In this document: piece after piece, positions 36,304-46,718 of the stretch
Numbering within the stretch: position 1 is the stretch's first letter
Layout of the letters: each line of letters opens with the position of its first letter
NCBI GenBank assembly: GCA_950295325.1
Contig: OX485803.1
Location: 50,979,554-51,043,553, forward strand
Length of the DNA stretch: 64,000 nucleotides
Direction: 5' to 3'
Origin: Polytrichum commune
Lineage: Eukaryota > Streptophyta > Polytrichopsida > Polytrichales > Polytrichaceae
Notes under the pieces: model-generated
The model's database searches: none
The model's input: only the letters and a program-made list of their open reading frames with translations
Told to the model about the DNA's origin: nothing
Made by a program: the position numbers and the translations under genes

Positions 36304-36775
36304 CACTAGAAGGAATCTTGTCCAAATCAATCCTGTAGGGTAGCAGGAATTTCATTGTAAAAGGGCACCAGTATGGGTGGGTAGTAGTCTGTCGGTGCAG
36401 TCTTGATGGCCTAGTTAAAAGCCAGGTGATGCACCCAATAATGCTCTTTTCAACCCCTTGGGGCTTCTGTGGGTGATGATCCCCATCCCAAGGGTGAAGC
36501 ATACCCTTTGCCCATTCTACCACAATGGGTGGGGTAGATTGGGTTTAGGGTGACATTAGTTCGGTGACCTCTTGGTGACATGCGCCGGAATTGGGTGCTT
36601 TGTGGTGCGCACCATCTACCTGAATCGGTGGACATACCAAGATGGCCACCGTTGTGGGTGCACATATGCCATTCACCTATCATGTGTTGACACGACCCAC
36701 ATTAGAGTATATGGAGGGTATGACAAGTTACCCGTTCACGGGTGGTGCATACCGGTCACCGACCGATCCGATTGA
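36304..36775. mobile_element. CACTA-like terminus with GC-rich flank
   Basis: It starts with CACTAGAAGGAATCTTGTCC, one base different from the end of the nested element at 34885. The following 450 bp are rich in CCCAT/ATGGG words in both orientations, a possible subterminal repeat region, and lead into the minisatellite at 36776. The matching right terminus was not found. Confidence 0.5.
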
Positions 36776-37290
36776 GGGTGGATGGGTAAGGGTCAGGTGG
36801 GCGTTACCGGTGGATGGGTAAGGGTCGGGTAGGTGTTGGGTGGGCGTTACCGGTGGATGGGTAAGGGTCGGGTGCGTGTTGGGTAAGGGTCGGGTGTGTT
36901 GGGTGCGCGTTACCGGTGGATGGGTAACGGTCGGGTAGGTGTTGGGTGGGCGTTACCGGTGGATGGGTAAGGGTTGGGTGCGTGTTGGGTGGGCGTTACT
37001 AGTGGATGGGTAACGGTCGGGTGCGTGTTGTGTGCGCGTTACCGGTGGATGGGTAACGGTTGGGTAGGTGTTGGGTGAGCGTTATCGGTGCATGGGTAAG
37101 GGTCGGGTGGGTGTTGGGTAAGGGTCGGGTAAGGGTTAGTGTTGGGTGGGTGTTGGGTGACTGTTAGGTTAGTGTTGGGTTAGTGTCGGGTTTGTGTTGG
37201 GTGGATGTTGGGTTAGTGTTGGGTTAGTGATTAGGGTTGGTGTTGTGTGGGCGTCTTCGATGATGGGTTAGTGTCAGGTGGGTGTTGGGT
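36776..37290 (+). repeat. G-rich minisatellite, 43-bp unit
   Basis: About eight head-to-tail units of GGTGGATGGGTAAGGGTCGGG...TGTTGGGTGGGCGTTACC (typically 43 bp, with 32- and 63-bp variants) run to about 37100. They then degrade into GGGTTAGTGTT-type short repeats up to 37290. The G-strand is the plus strand throughout, with three-G runs spaced a few bases apart. Confidence 0.85.
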
Positions 37291-38778
37291 GGGATTGTAT
37301 TAGTTCAAATGATCCGTGGATAGCAAATTCGAGACAAAATCCACAAGCTACATTATCATAGTCCATCTCAGGCCATTTTGGCCACAGTGCTTCTTCCTGC
37401 AAAGGATTTCATTGACGCACTTGTTCACCACACCGACAATGTCATTTTCTTGCGAAATATATGCCACTCCATATTTAGGGAAGTCATCGGTGACATATTA
37501 TGCATCTTGTTCAACAGGCGTGCAAGATCAAATTTCACAATTGTGCTTAGAATGAGTAATATGCCTACAAAATTCAAGTTTTTGCACCACCACTGTGGTG
37601 AGATGCTACGCAGATTGCGACCCAAAAACTGGGCCTTTTGCATGTGCGCCTAAACTTCACTACTTGGCAATCAAGTTCATGAGTTGTTTCAGAAGATTGT
37701 ATGAGTATCCCCGTAGTTTGCACCTCAGATTGCACATAGTTCACTCTCAAATTCTTTTGAGTTGTAGTATGCCAACTCATACCTGCATGTTGAGTTCCAT
37801 TTCTCTGGAGCACAATCACTGGATCCCCATGGCTAACATTGCCAAGGTGAAGGCATCGACGAGTTTTGCTATCAGCGGATTCTGTTTCGAAGTTTTGGGG
37901 AAGACTTTATGTAGTTCTTCTTTCAAGTGAGGTGGAAGCTCGTCTAGGACTCGAGACTGCTTTCGAATGAGCTTAGTCAAGTCTCCAAGGACACTCTTAT
38001 GGATTTGGCCCTGGTCAGTATTGATACAGATTGTGATCACTAGCTTAAAAGATGTTGCTGACCTTATTCTTGAGCGTCTCGTCAACATCTTAAAAGCATC
38101 ACTAGCTTAAAAGTTAAAGCTAAGGAGGATTACTTCTAAGAGCAACAAGCTCAGTCCAATCTCCACATTCAAGGCTAAACTCCTAAAAAGATGCAAGAAA
38201 TCCACAATGTGTTCAGGTTATGAGAATGACAAAGTTCAACCCCCCCCCCCCCCCAACCCCCACCACCACCACCCCTTGGAATATTTGCACTGCCTCTGTA
38301 GCATCCATTCCTTCGAGATTCAATCATTCCCTCGAATTACCCCCGCAGGTCTATGAACTCATTTAACTAAATGATCGATTAAATAACAATGTGAGCATAC
38401 ACGTCCTCAGCATCCAGAAAGTTCCCATCATTTCAGTTTTGCCATCAATCAATCTACAGAATTCCAATGGCTAGACAATTGGAGACTGTTTTCGAAATAT
38501 TGTCTCTCAAGATAGATCAAAATATTCCTCTATAGGCAAAGAATCCTATTGGTGTAGAAATTCCCAGTGCTCTATTCACTCAGTCAACTTTCAAAGCAAG
38601 AAAATCACATATCTAAATCCTAATCCCTAAACTCTAAACTGATGAGGATGATGCTCACTCATCCAATACTTCCCAATCAGAAGGTAATATATTCACTTTC
38701 ACATCTCTAATTTTATGTTTCCTCCATTATTTTGATATCATATCATACATGAATAATTCAATGTATTTCTTTTCGCAG
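37291..38778. other. Unassigned stretch upstream of the methyltransferase fragment
   Basis: Frames up to 111 codons exist on both strands (37595-37930 +, 37816-38088 -) but none resembles a known family. A C run of about 16 followed by CCACCACCACC lies at 38239-38275. A GAAG/GTAATA donor-like site near 38683 precedes the acceptor at 38778, so an upstream exon of the methyltransferase gene may lie at 38600-38684. No catalytic DPPY/SPPY motif was found here. Confidence 0.35.
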
Positions 38779-39709
38779 ACTCGATATTTTGCTATTGTTT
38801 TGCTCGTCCGTGCCACCTCTGAAACGATAAAACGAAAGCCTTCTTTTCAACTTCGTACTGACAAAGACCTGGTTAATACTAATTTTGATCCTATTTCCGG
38901 TCTATCAATTTCAAATTTTATTGACAAAAATAATCTAACAATGCATTCTGATGGTGTTACTCCATGGAGAGGTGCTCGGGAGAAAACCTCCATATTTATG
39001 CAAATGCTTATTGAAGCATGTTCTACTCCGGGTAGTAAGATAGTAGATTTGACTATTGGAACAAGTATCAATTTCTATAAAAAAATTATAATCTTTTCCT
39101 CCACAAATTTCTTTGCAATTTTTTCCTCCAACATACATCATATAATACACATCATTTTTCTTCAAAAAAATTCTAAAGTTTGTTTCTCACAAGTTCTGCA
39201 CTTCATGCGTGTCGAGCATCAGGTCGGCATTTCTTGGGGTTTGAAGAGGACATCACTTTATTCAATGATGTTCTTAAACCCTTGTTGGCATGCACATCTA
39301 CACTTGATGCAGACGTGGAAAACCTTGAGGATGGCGATGACGATTATGAGGATATTGAGCTCGATGATTTTTGTGTGTAAGTTAGTCAATAGTTTTATTT
39401 TTATTGTTTATTTCAAAAATTTATTGTTAATCATTTTTTTTAATCAAATATTGATTATGATTTCTTGTTTCCAGGGGTCCTCATTATGCAAATTTTCCCT
39501 TTCATTCGGATTTGTGGACGAGCCCCTCTCAATCTTTTACACTCCCCCCTTGGCAAAAAAATACAACAAGAGCTTTAGCATCTAGGCCTAATAAAGTTTA
39601 CCATAATTGGATTAAATATGATGTTCGGGTTAAACAATATCTTGATTTGTCTCATGATGAGTGTTCAAAATCAAGTATTTCTTCTTCCAACACTAGTAAT
39701 CATCAATAA
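38779..39709 (+). pseudogene. DNA amino-methyltransferase-like gene, C-terminal part
   Basis: Three exon-like blocks: 38779-39064 (after TTTCGCAG), 39193-39376 (ends at a consensus GTAAGT) and 39475-39709 (after TTTCCAG, stop TAA). They read HSDGVTPWRGAREKTSIFMQ, ACSTPGSKIVDLTIGT, then SSALHACRASGRHFLGFEED and a hydrophilic tail. The order W-R/K-x(n)-PGS-x-VxDxTxGT-...-GRHFxGFEED matches the C-terminal AdoMet-binding half (motifs X and I) of N6-adenine/N4-cytosine DNA methyltransferases with beta-type motif order, where the catalytic (D/S)PPY lies further N-terminal. The first intron-like gap is unusual: the conserved frame is only kept if 128 bp bounded by direct ACAAGT repeats is removed, which is not GT-AG. 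The N-terminal catalytic part is not visible, so I call it a fragment or pseudogene. Confidence 0.5.
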
Positions 39710-42072
39710 ATGAATGATATTTATTCATCTAATATATTTAAAATTTGTTTGTTAACGTGGTACTATATGCATTATCTTTAACTTCATTTTGGTTTATGTA
39801 CCTTTGGTTGTGTTTGGAAACACAACCTTATTTGAATAAATATTGCAATAGATATTATTTTCTTGTTTTTTATATGATCTTCTTGGTGCTCAACGATTCA
39901 TGTTGTTAAACTTTGCACTTCCTTAAATTTGATTGACAATGTATATTAATTCTCTTGCTTCCATTTTGGAATTCTATATGTGTGATTATCTTAATTTTAT
40001 TGAATCTTCCTTCTTGTTATTGCATCAACATTGTTATTGATTATGGATTTTCAACATGCATGGTTTGTGCATCATTGATATTGAAGGTGTTTTGCATATT
40101 TGAAAATTCATACCCTTGTAATGTTGAGGAGAAAATTGGAGGTTATTTTTCAAAAGAATTCAAATGAATAATATTATGATTGCATGGTGATAGAGCACAT
40201 TGTTGTAAATAAAATGTTTATTTTTAATGGGGAGAGGATGCGAGAATCCACAATAATAGGCTCCCATAATGGTGCCTTATAATAAAGCACACTCACATAA
40301 CATCTTTGCATTCCCCCTCACCGCTCACAAGCTACCGCTCATCGCTCATCACTCATTGCTCACCGCTCACAAGATAGCACTCCCCCTTTCAACAATGTGC
40401 TACATATATGAGGTTTTTTGATCATATGGCTCCACTTTAAAATGGCTTTTGAATTCTGACAGTAAACTACAAGGATGATCCACATAAAGTCTTCATAATA
40501 TAATTCATCTAGATTGGTATGTTTGTGTTACAATTGATTGTGGATTCTTTGAATTGTAATTGATCCCAACTGATTACACATTCTAGTGCAGAGCTCCAAC
40601 TAGGCATGCACCTTGGTTGTAGAGCTCAAGTGTGAAGACAAATCGGTGAGGGAATAAAGCACACAACACACATGCTCTTCTCACCAATGGGCTTGTCTGC
40701 TTCATTCTTTCACTCCTCACTAGAAATATCTCTCCACTTCACAAAAGAGGTATCCATAAACTGCTTCAAAGAGGGACAAAACCAAGGGTTTGATCCTTCT
40801 TTGAGAAAACTTCCTAGCGAGAGTTCGTTAGCTTGTCGTGTATCATAACTTATTTTGTAGGTTGGATGAAATTTTTGAGACCTCTTCTTTACACCTCTCA
40901 AACTTTGATAGACATCTAGGATCTAAAATAAAGTATGCACATGGGGCTCAATGTCTTAAATCTTGGATAGACCTATGCAATGCTAGATTGGTGCACCCAT
41001 TGTAGCAAGACAAGCTATAAAACCAATTTCTAATAACTCGGCACCACTCTTTATATATGGCAATTTAAGCATGAAGAAAACTTAGATGATTTTGTGTCAA
41101 TTCTCATTAACCCTAGATTTGGAACTAAACTCATGATTTCATATACTTTAAACCCTAAAACCTTGCCATATGATTGATTGATTTTTGGAAATATTTCATT
41201 TGAAGGACTGAGTATGGATTTCCATTGCATTGAGGAATAAAGTACAACCAATACATTGGAGTCCGCAACCCCACAAAGAGCCGTGTTGGAACTTTGAAGG
41301 GGACATTGCTTTATTGGGTGCTTGTTAATAATAGGCTTCTACCAAACCCCTCAAAAGCCCCAAGTTGTTAGGGCCACTTCACACACGAGCCAAGAGCCGT
41401 GACCAGTGGTGATTTTTCACAAGGTCCCTAACATGTCCAGAGACATGTTCATAAAAAAATAAATTAGTGGACAGGTCTTTAGAAAATGAACCGGTTTTTG
41501 GATGTGTTAAATTCACTTTGGACAGGTTCTAAAAATAACAATTTTTTTGATAATTGATTGAAAAAAGAAATGGTACAAATATTAGTTACATTATGTCATA
41601 TATGACATGTGAATATAAGCATAATGCAATCAAACTATTAATACCCAATCAAAATATCAATCTTGAAGTGCTTGATTCACCTGCATACGTTAATTCATCA
41701 ACCACAAAATTTAGAATGGGGTGTACTGGAAAGATGAGAATCGACAACAAAAGACAGATAACTAACGAACATTGAAGGCATGATTTGTCAAGATCCTATT
41801 GTTTCCAAGTGCAACCAGTCACATGTCGACATCTTTCGGGTGGTTTTTTTTCTTCTAATTTTTTACCAACATTGTAAGAGACTTATTTATACCTCTTGTG
41901 GGACGGGTATTCTCATTTTCAAACCGGTTTTGGGACGGGTTGGTTTAGAAATTACCGGTTTTGGGACGGGTTGCAATTTTTTTTGCCTTTCAATTCAAGG
42001 TATTTTGACATGGACGGGCAAAAACTTTGTGAGAAATCAGCCCTGGTCTCATGTGTGAAGTGGCCGTTAGCA
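39710..42072. other. Intergenic, no gene recognised
   Basis: AT-rich. A cluster of ACCGCTCA/ATCGCTCA words repeats at 40315-40378. At 41776-41842 there is a partial family B copy (CCTATTGTTTCCAAGTGCAA, ACATCTTTCGG). Near 41900-41975 GGGACGGGTT occurs three times. Confidence 0.45.
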
Positions 42073-42292
42073 ATGTCTGGGGAGATTGTTGTGCATGAAC
42101 GATGAAGATCTTGTTGTTTCCAAGTCCAATCGGTTACATATCACAGTCTTTCAGTTTTTCTTTATCAATTCAAGGTATATTCCATAGATTCATCTATAAT
42201 GATCTTCCTATAGTCTTGAAGTTCAACTGGGTATTACTCAAACTCAACCAGTTCATCTATAACTAGCAGTCGGTTCTCCCCGTTCACTGATT
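42073..42292 (-). repeat. CCGGTT family element (family B), copy
   Basis: GGGGAGATTGTTG at the left and GGTTCTCCCCG at the right bound the element. Between them lie TTTCCAAGTCCAATCGGTTAC, CAAGGTATATTCCATAGATTC and CTCAAACTCAACCAGTTCA, in the same order as the 9161 copy. A partial second copy in the same orientation precedes it at 41776. Confidence 0.65.
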
Positions 42293-44159
42293 TTTAGATA
42301 ACTTATTATACTCCAATTGATAAATCAAAATTTTAAGATGCACAACCATGATGCTGGCAATAGGTCCCAGTTGGTGTGAATAAACTACTACCATAGGTAT
42401 ATTCTTGTCTCAAAAGTGGCATATCTCTATGTCAGATTATGTAAATATAATGTCATACTTAAATAAGTTGCTAGTCTAAAGCCCACTTCACACACGAGAC
42501 TGAGAGCCCCACGACTAGTACACTTCAAGCACTCTCATTGGTGGAAAAGGCGGAGCCGGTCCAAGTTCGCTTCACACAACGCTTGAGGGACCAATGGAGT
42601 GTGTGAATGCAAGATAGATGTAAAGTCTACATGGATTCTTACATGGCATTGAATGGATCATGTTCATGGTCACTTGGACTATTTTCAAAAACCATCTTTT
42701 GGAGATAGGCCTAACACAAAACCGGGAGACCACGGCATTCCAAACACTCACCACCATTGGTTTATTCAATTTTATCATGTGTGAGGACTTACATGAATAG
42801 AAATCCATTGAAATGTCATTTGGTTGAGGGTCGGGTCACATATGACTTCACACTACACTTGAGGATCCGTGACCACACTACATGATTTTGGAGGTGTCTT
42901 GGAACGGCCTTTGGACACTTTCATTTGGGCTCCCACAATATCATGGTCACGGCTCTTGGCTCACATGTGAAGTGGCCTTGAGTATCATATATATGCAATT
43001 TGTTGTTTTGAAATTGATAACCATGCCAAATAAGCTAAAAGTTGGACTTGCCGGTGACTTTGGACTTCCATGAGAAGAATAGAAAAAATGTGCTACCTAA
43101 GTTACACACTGCGAGGGCCATGCCACATATTTGGTAATAATAGTATTTTGAAATGTCTTACTTAATATTTAGGAGGGTTGCTTCAATAAAGACCCTCCTT
43201 AGATTTAATTATGGCATAATACACTGGACCATAATACTATTGAGCTTATTTCTACACTGAAAAAATCGATGATCATAATGTAGGTGCACATTATTTATCA
43301 ACGCATAGTATTTAACATAATAGCTCTATGTTGAAGATAATGTGCATTTAAAACACTTATAAACTGTGAGCGTAAATGGAGGCATAACAAATGTTATTAG
43401 AGTTGCACACTAAATTTCATGCGAGTTGGTGTATAAAGTGGGTCACATTGTAAACTTACCCATGCTAAGTCACAAGATACATTGCCCCTCACTTACACTG
43501 TACAAATCACAAGTCTCCAAGCCTTGTCAATTTGTTAGTGATATGCATGGGAATAATGACCTTGGAAAATATGGACCAAAACTAAGAAAAATAGACAAGA
43601 GGGTTGGGTTAGGAGGCTAGGGGGTTAGGCTATATGGATTGGATAAGGAAAAATAAAATAAAATAAAATAATAATTGAAACTTTTTTCAACTACACATCC
43701 TTCATGATTAATAATTCATACTTATGGGTGCTACGAGCAAGGTGACACATGTCCATGTAAAGTTAGTGAAATGCACTGAGACTATGGACGTTGTGGCAAA
43801 GTGGAGGATGACTTGTCTTGTGACATGGCATAATACTTGTAAAACTTCTCATCAAAGGCTTGTGTGTAAGAAGTAGATCATCTCCATGTCTTCATGCAAC
43901 TACAAAGTGAATTCATTCATCTCTCTTGATATATATATACTCAACCATAGTTGAGAAAATAAGCTACATCTCATTCATTCAACATAAGTATTGCAGATAG
44001 TCTATAACCCCCCTCCCCCCCCAAAAAAAATAAAAAAATAAAAAAATGTTTTTTTTCAATTGATTAAAAACCAACATATAATGGCACCCAATCGAGACAA
44101 ATTAAGCATGGACATATTCGGAGACATGGTTTTAGTTTGGATGGGGTGGCATGGATGCT
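42293..44159. other. Intergenic, no gene recognised
   Basis: AT-rich. The phrase CTTCACACACGAG with nearby AGAGCC(G/C) recurs at 41375-41400 and 42485-42510, and a related phrase near 42955, another low-copy repeat. No exon is supported. Confidence 0.4.
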
Positions 44160-44552
44160 CACATGCAATGAACTCCCTTCAAGGTAGATGGGTCAAGCGG
44201 TTCATCTTCTTAATCGTACCCCTATATTTGATTGGTTTGTGCTTTAGTGAGGATCAAAGAGCAAACATCATAAAACACATGTTTAAAAGAGATTGGAATA
44301 CATCTTCAAATATTTATAACTACTTTGAACTCAATAACAAACGCAATTGGGAGGACATATGTATCAAGTTAAGAAACTGACAAACATGTACCTCCAATAC
44401 CATAACTAAAGAAGGGGAAGTCCGATTTTCAATTCAATTTTTGCACATGTTTCATCGTAGATTTGCTAATGCAACACACGCTTTGTTGTTTAAATCTACT
44501 TGGTAGAAGTTGAAAAACATGAAAAAAAAACCAAATAACACCCACTCACCTT
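44160..44552 (+). repeat. Dispersed repeat family A, long copy
   Basis: It pairs block by block with 63425-63785: GATCAAAGAGCAAACATCATAA, GAAGTCCGATTTTC, TTTCATCGTAGATTTGC, GAAGTTGAAAAACATGAAAAAA and the tail AACACCCACTCACC. The 5' half also resembles the shorter family A copies. It carries a 106-codon frame that is not conserved in the other copy. Confidence 0.65.
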
Positions 44553-44739
44553 AGCCAACAACCCCGCAAAGCTCGAAAGAACATCATGTCAATGCTTGAA
44601 GGTGGGGAGGAGGTTTCCCAAGGCCACGGGGCTCGTGGGAAAGAGCAAGAATGAAGCCTTCCTTCATTGATTGTTCTTCCACCACAAACCCAAAAGCCAC
44701 CTCAACTCACTCAACGGACCCCCTTCAATCAAATGAAAG

Positions 44740-45587
44740 GACTCCTCACTCGCTTCTGCCCGGCCCGCGGCCCGCCGCAGAAAAGCGTCTTCCTCCTCCC
44801 CTATTATTGGTCCAGATCTTATACCCTTCACTTCAGCCGCCGCCGTTTGTGGCCGCTGCCGTCAGCCGCTTATAGTCATCAAGCACCCGCGGTAGCGACT
44901 CATCAGTTGGGGACTGTGATGCAGCCACCGCTACGAACTGGAGAGTTGCCTCTGCCGCGCGGGATCGCTTACTCGAGGACTCTGTCGCTGCCAATAAGGG
45001 AGTGTGAACTGCGAGCTCCAAAGGGCCGCCGCCGTGCGGTAGTCGTCAGTGAGGCAGGGAACCTGCGCCGGTGCCGGTGCCGCTGACGCTACAAGAGAGT
45101 GTGACCTGCTAGCTGCGAGCGCCAGCGCGAGGCAGCCGTGGGGAGGGCCTCTGCCGCGTTTTGACGCAAAGAGACGCTGAGAGTCGCGGCGCCGCGGCTT
45201 GCTCTTCTGCGTCTCCCACATGTGCGCAGGCTTCCTTGACTTGGCCTCGATCGGTGTGGAGGAAAACATCGTTAGTTTTCTTGGCTACTCGGTGACCTCA
45301 GGTTTGGCATCTATTTGTCAGACTTGAGTGCTGCAAGCACCCGCATTTCTGGTATTTGAGTCTGCAGCGCTTGCTTTTTTGAGTTTTGCTTTGGTTTGGT
45401 TTTTTTCGGGGATTCGGTCCTTGTTTGAGAGGTGAGGAGGAGCTCAACGAAGTTTTTTGGTTGTGTGCTGTTTACTTAACTTGGAACGGAGGTCTGTGCA
45501 TTTTGGGATTGGGGATTTTTGGTGGTGTGATTCTCAAAGAGTTTGTTTTGTTTTCAGTGCGCTTGTTTTTTAGTAGTTTCTGCGGCA
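44740..45587 (+). promoter_or_regulatory. GC-rich upstream region and 5' UTR of the phosphate carrier
   Basis: Composition changes abruptly from AT-rich to GC- and CpG-rich between about 44750 and 45270, then becomes T-rich toward the start codon. This is the likely promoter and 5' leader of the carrier. A T-rich tract ending TTTTCAG at 45556 could be the acceptor of a 5' UTR intron, with donor unresolved. No TATA box is obvious. Confidence 0.45.
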
Positions 45588-46718
45588 ATGGCGGTCTCCG
45601 AGAGACGGAGCACGATGGTGCCAGAGTTTCTGTACACCCAGAGAGCCGCTGCGAGCTCCCCAGCGTCGCTCTTCAGGTCGCTCACCACGCAGGCCACCAG
45701 CGCCGCGCCAGCCTTCACGGCGACATCGCTTTTCCGCGATGTGGCCAAGGCAGCCGCCAGCCCCACCGGCGTGGCGCCCTCGTTCATGGTGCCCGCAGCC
45801 GCGGAGGGAAAGATCGTGATGTTCTCGCCCGAATACTACCGCGCGTGCGCCATCGGAGGCATGTTGTGCTGCGGACTGACCCACATGGCCGTGACGCCCA
45901 TCGACGTGGTGAAGTGCAACATGCAGATCGCCCCCGAGAAGTACAAGTCCATCGTGGGAGGATTCTCCATGGTGGTGAGGGAGCAGGGTCCCGTGGGGTT
46001 GTTCCGCGGTTGGGTGCCCACTCTGATGGGGTACAGTGTACAGGGCGCTTGCAAGTACGGGTTCTACGAGTACTTCAAGAAGACGTACTCGGACATGGCC
46101 GGGCCCGAGAATGCAAAGAAGTACAAGACGTTGATCTACTTAGCGGGTTCAGCATCCGCCGAAGTGATTGCGGACATCGGGCTGTGCCCATTTGAGGCCG
46201 TGAAGGTTAGGGTGCAAACGAAGCCAGGATTCGCCAAGGGCATCACCGATGGCATGCCGAAGCTGATCGCGTCGGACGGAGTGGGAGGGCTGTACAAGGG
46301 TTTAGTACCCCTGTGGGGCAGACAGATCCCCTACACCATGATGAAGTTCGCGACATTCGAGAGCACCGTGGAGGCGATCTACAAGTACGCCGTGCCCGTG
46401 CCGAAGAGCGAGGTGTCGTCCAACACGCAGTTGGGTATTTCGTTCAGCGCCGGATACATTGCCGGAATTGCGTGCGCCATCATCTCTCACCCAGCCGACA
46501 ACTTGGTGTCTTTCTTGAACAATGCGAAGGGCGCCACGGTGTCAGAGGCCGTCAGCACCATGGGCATGACAGCGTTGTTCACACGTGGATTGCCCCTTCG
46601 TATCATCATGATCGGAACCCTGACCGGATTACAGTGGGGAATTTACGACTCGTTCAAGGTTTTCGTCGGGCTGCCAACTACTGGCGGTGTTGTGGAAGAG
46701 GTGAAGAAGATCGAATAG
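45588..46718 (+). CDS. Mitochondrial phosphate carrier (SLC25 family, PHT3-type)
   Basis: A single exon of 376 codons. The chosen Met (MAVSERRSTM) follows GCGGCA; an alternative upstream frame start at 45543 is not ATG-supported. It imports inorganic phosphate into the mitochondrial matrix for ATP synthesis, with H+ symport. Residues 1-80 are an Ala/Ser/Arg-rich presequence-like extension. Three mitochondrial-carrier repeats follow, with signatures PIDVVK at 104-109, PFEAVK at 201-206 and PADNLV at 302-307; the unusual third signature is normal for phosphate carriers. Conserved carrier text such as FRGWVPTLMGYS, LAGSASAEVIADI, LYKGLVPLWGRQIPYTMMKF and NNAKGATVSEAV is intact. Codon use is strongly GC3-rich, unlike the AT-rich surroundings, as for a highly expressed gene. 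The absence of coding introns could be ancestral or reflect a retrocopy. Confidence 0.96.
   Translation: MAVSERRSTMVPEFLYTQRAAASSPASLFRSLTTQATSAAPAFTATSLFRDVAKAAASPTGVAPSFMVPAAAEGKIVMFSPEYYRACAIGGMLCCGLTHMAVTPIDVVKCNMQIAPEKYKSIVGGFSMVVREQGPVGLFRGWVPTLMGYSVQGACKYGFYEYFKKTYSDMAGPENAKKYKTLIYLAGSASAEVIADIGLCPFEAVKVRVQTKPGFAKGITDGMPKLIASDGVGGLYKGLVPLWGRQIPYTMMKFATFESTVEAIYKYAVPVPKSEVSSNTQLGISFSAGYIAGIACAIISHPADNLVSFLNNAKGATVSEAVSTMGMTALFTRGLPLRIIMIGTLTGLQWGIYDSFKVFVGLPTTGGVVEEVKKIE

Noticed and set aside
38749-39585. Continuous 278-codon frame
   Set aside because: Only its first third carries the methyltransferase-like motifs. After 39066 it runs through AT-rich intron-like sequence and then reads the conserved block in the wrong frame.
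44667-45086. 139-codon frame upstream of the phosphate carrier
   Set aside because: It lies in CpG-rich promoter or leader sequence and shows no motif. Open frames are expected by chance in GC-rich DNA.
45386-46195. 269-codon frame overlapping the phosphate carrier
   Set aside because: An out-of-frame shadow of the GC-rich carrier coding region, rich in Arg and His as expected for such a shadow.
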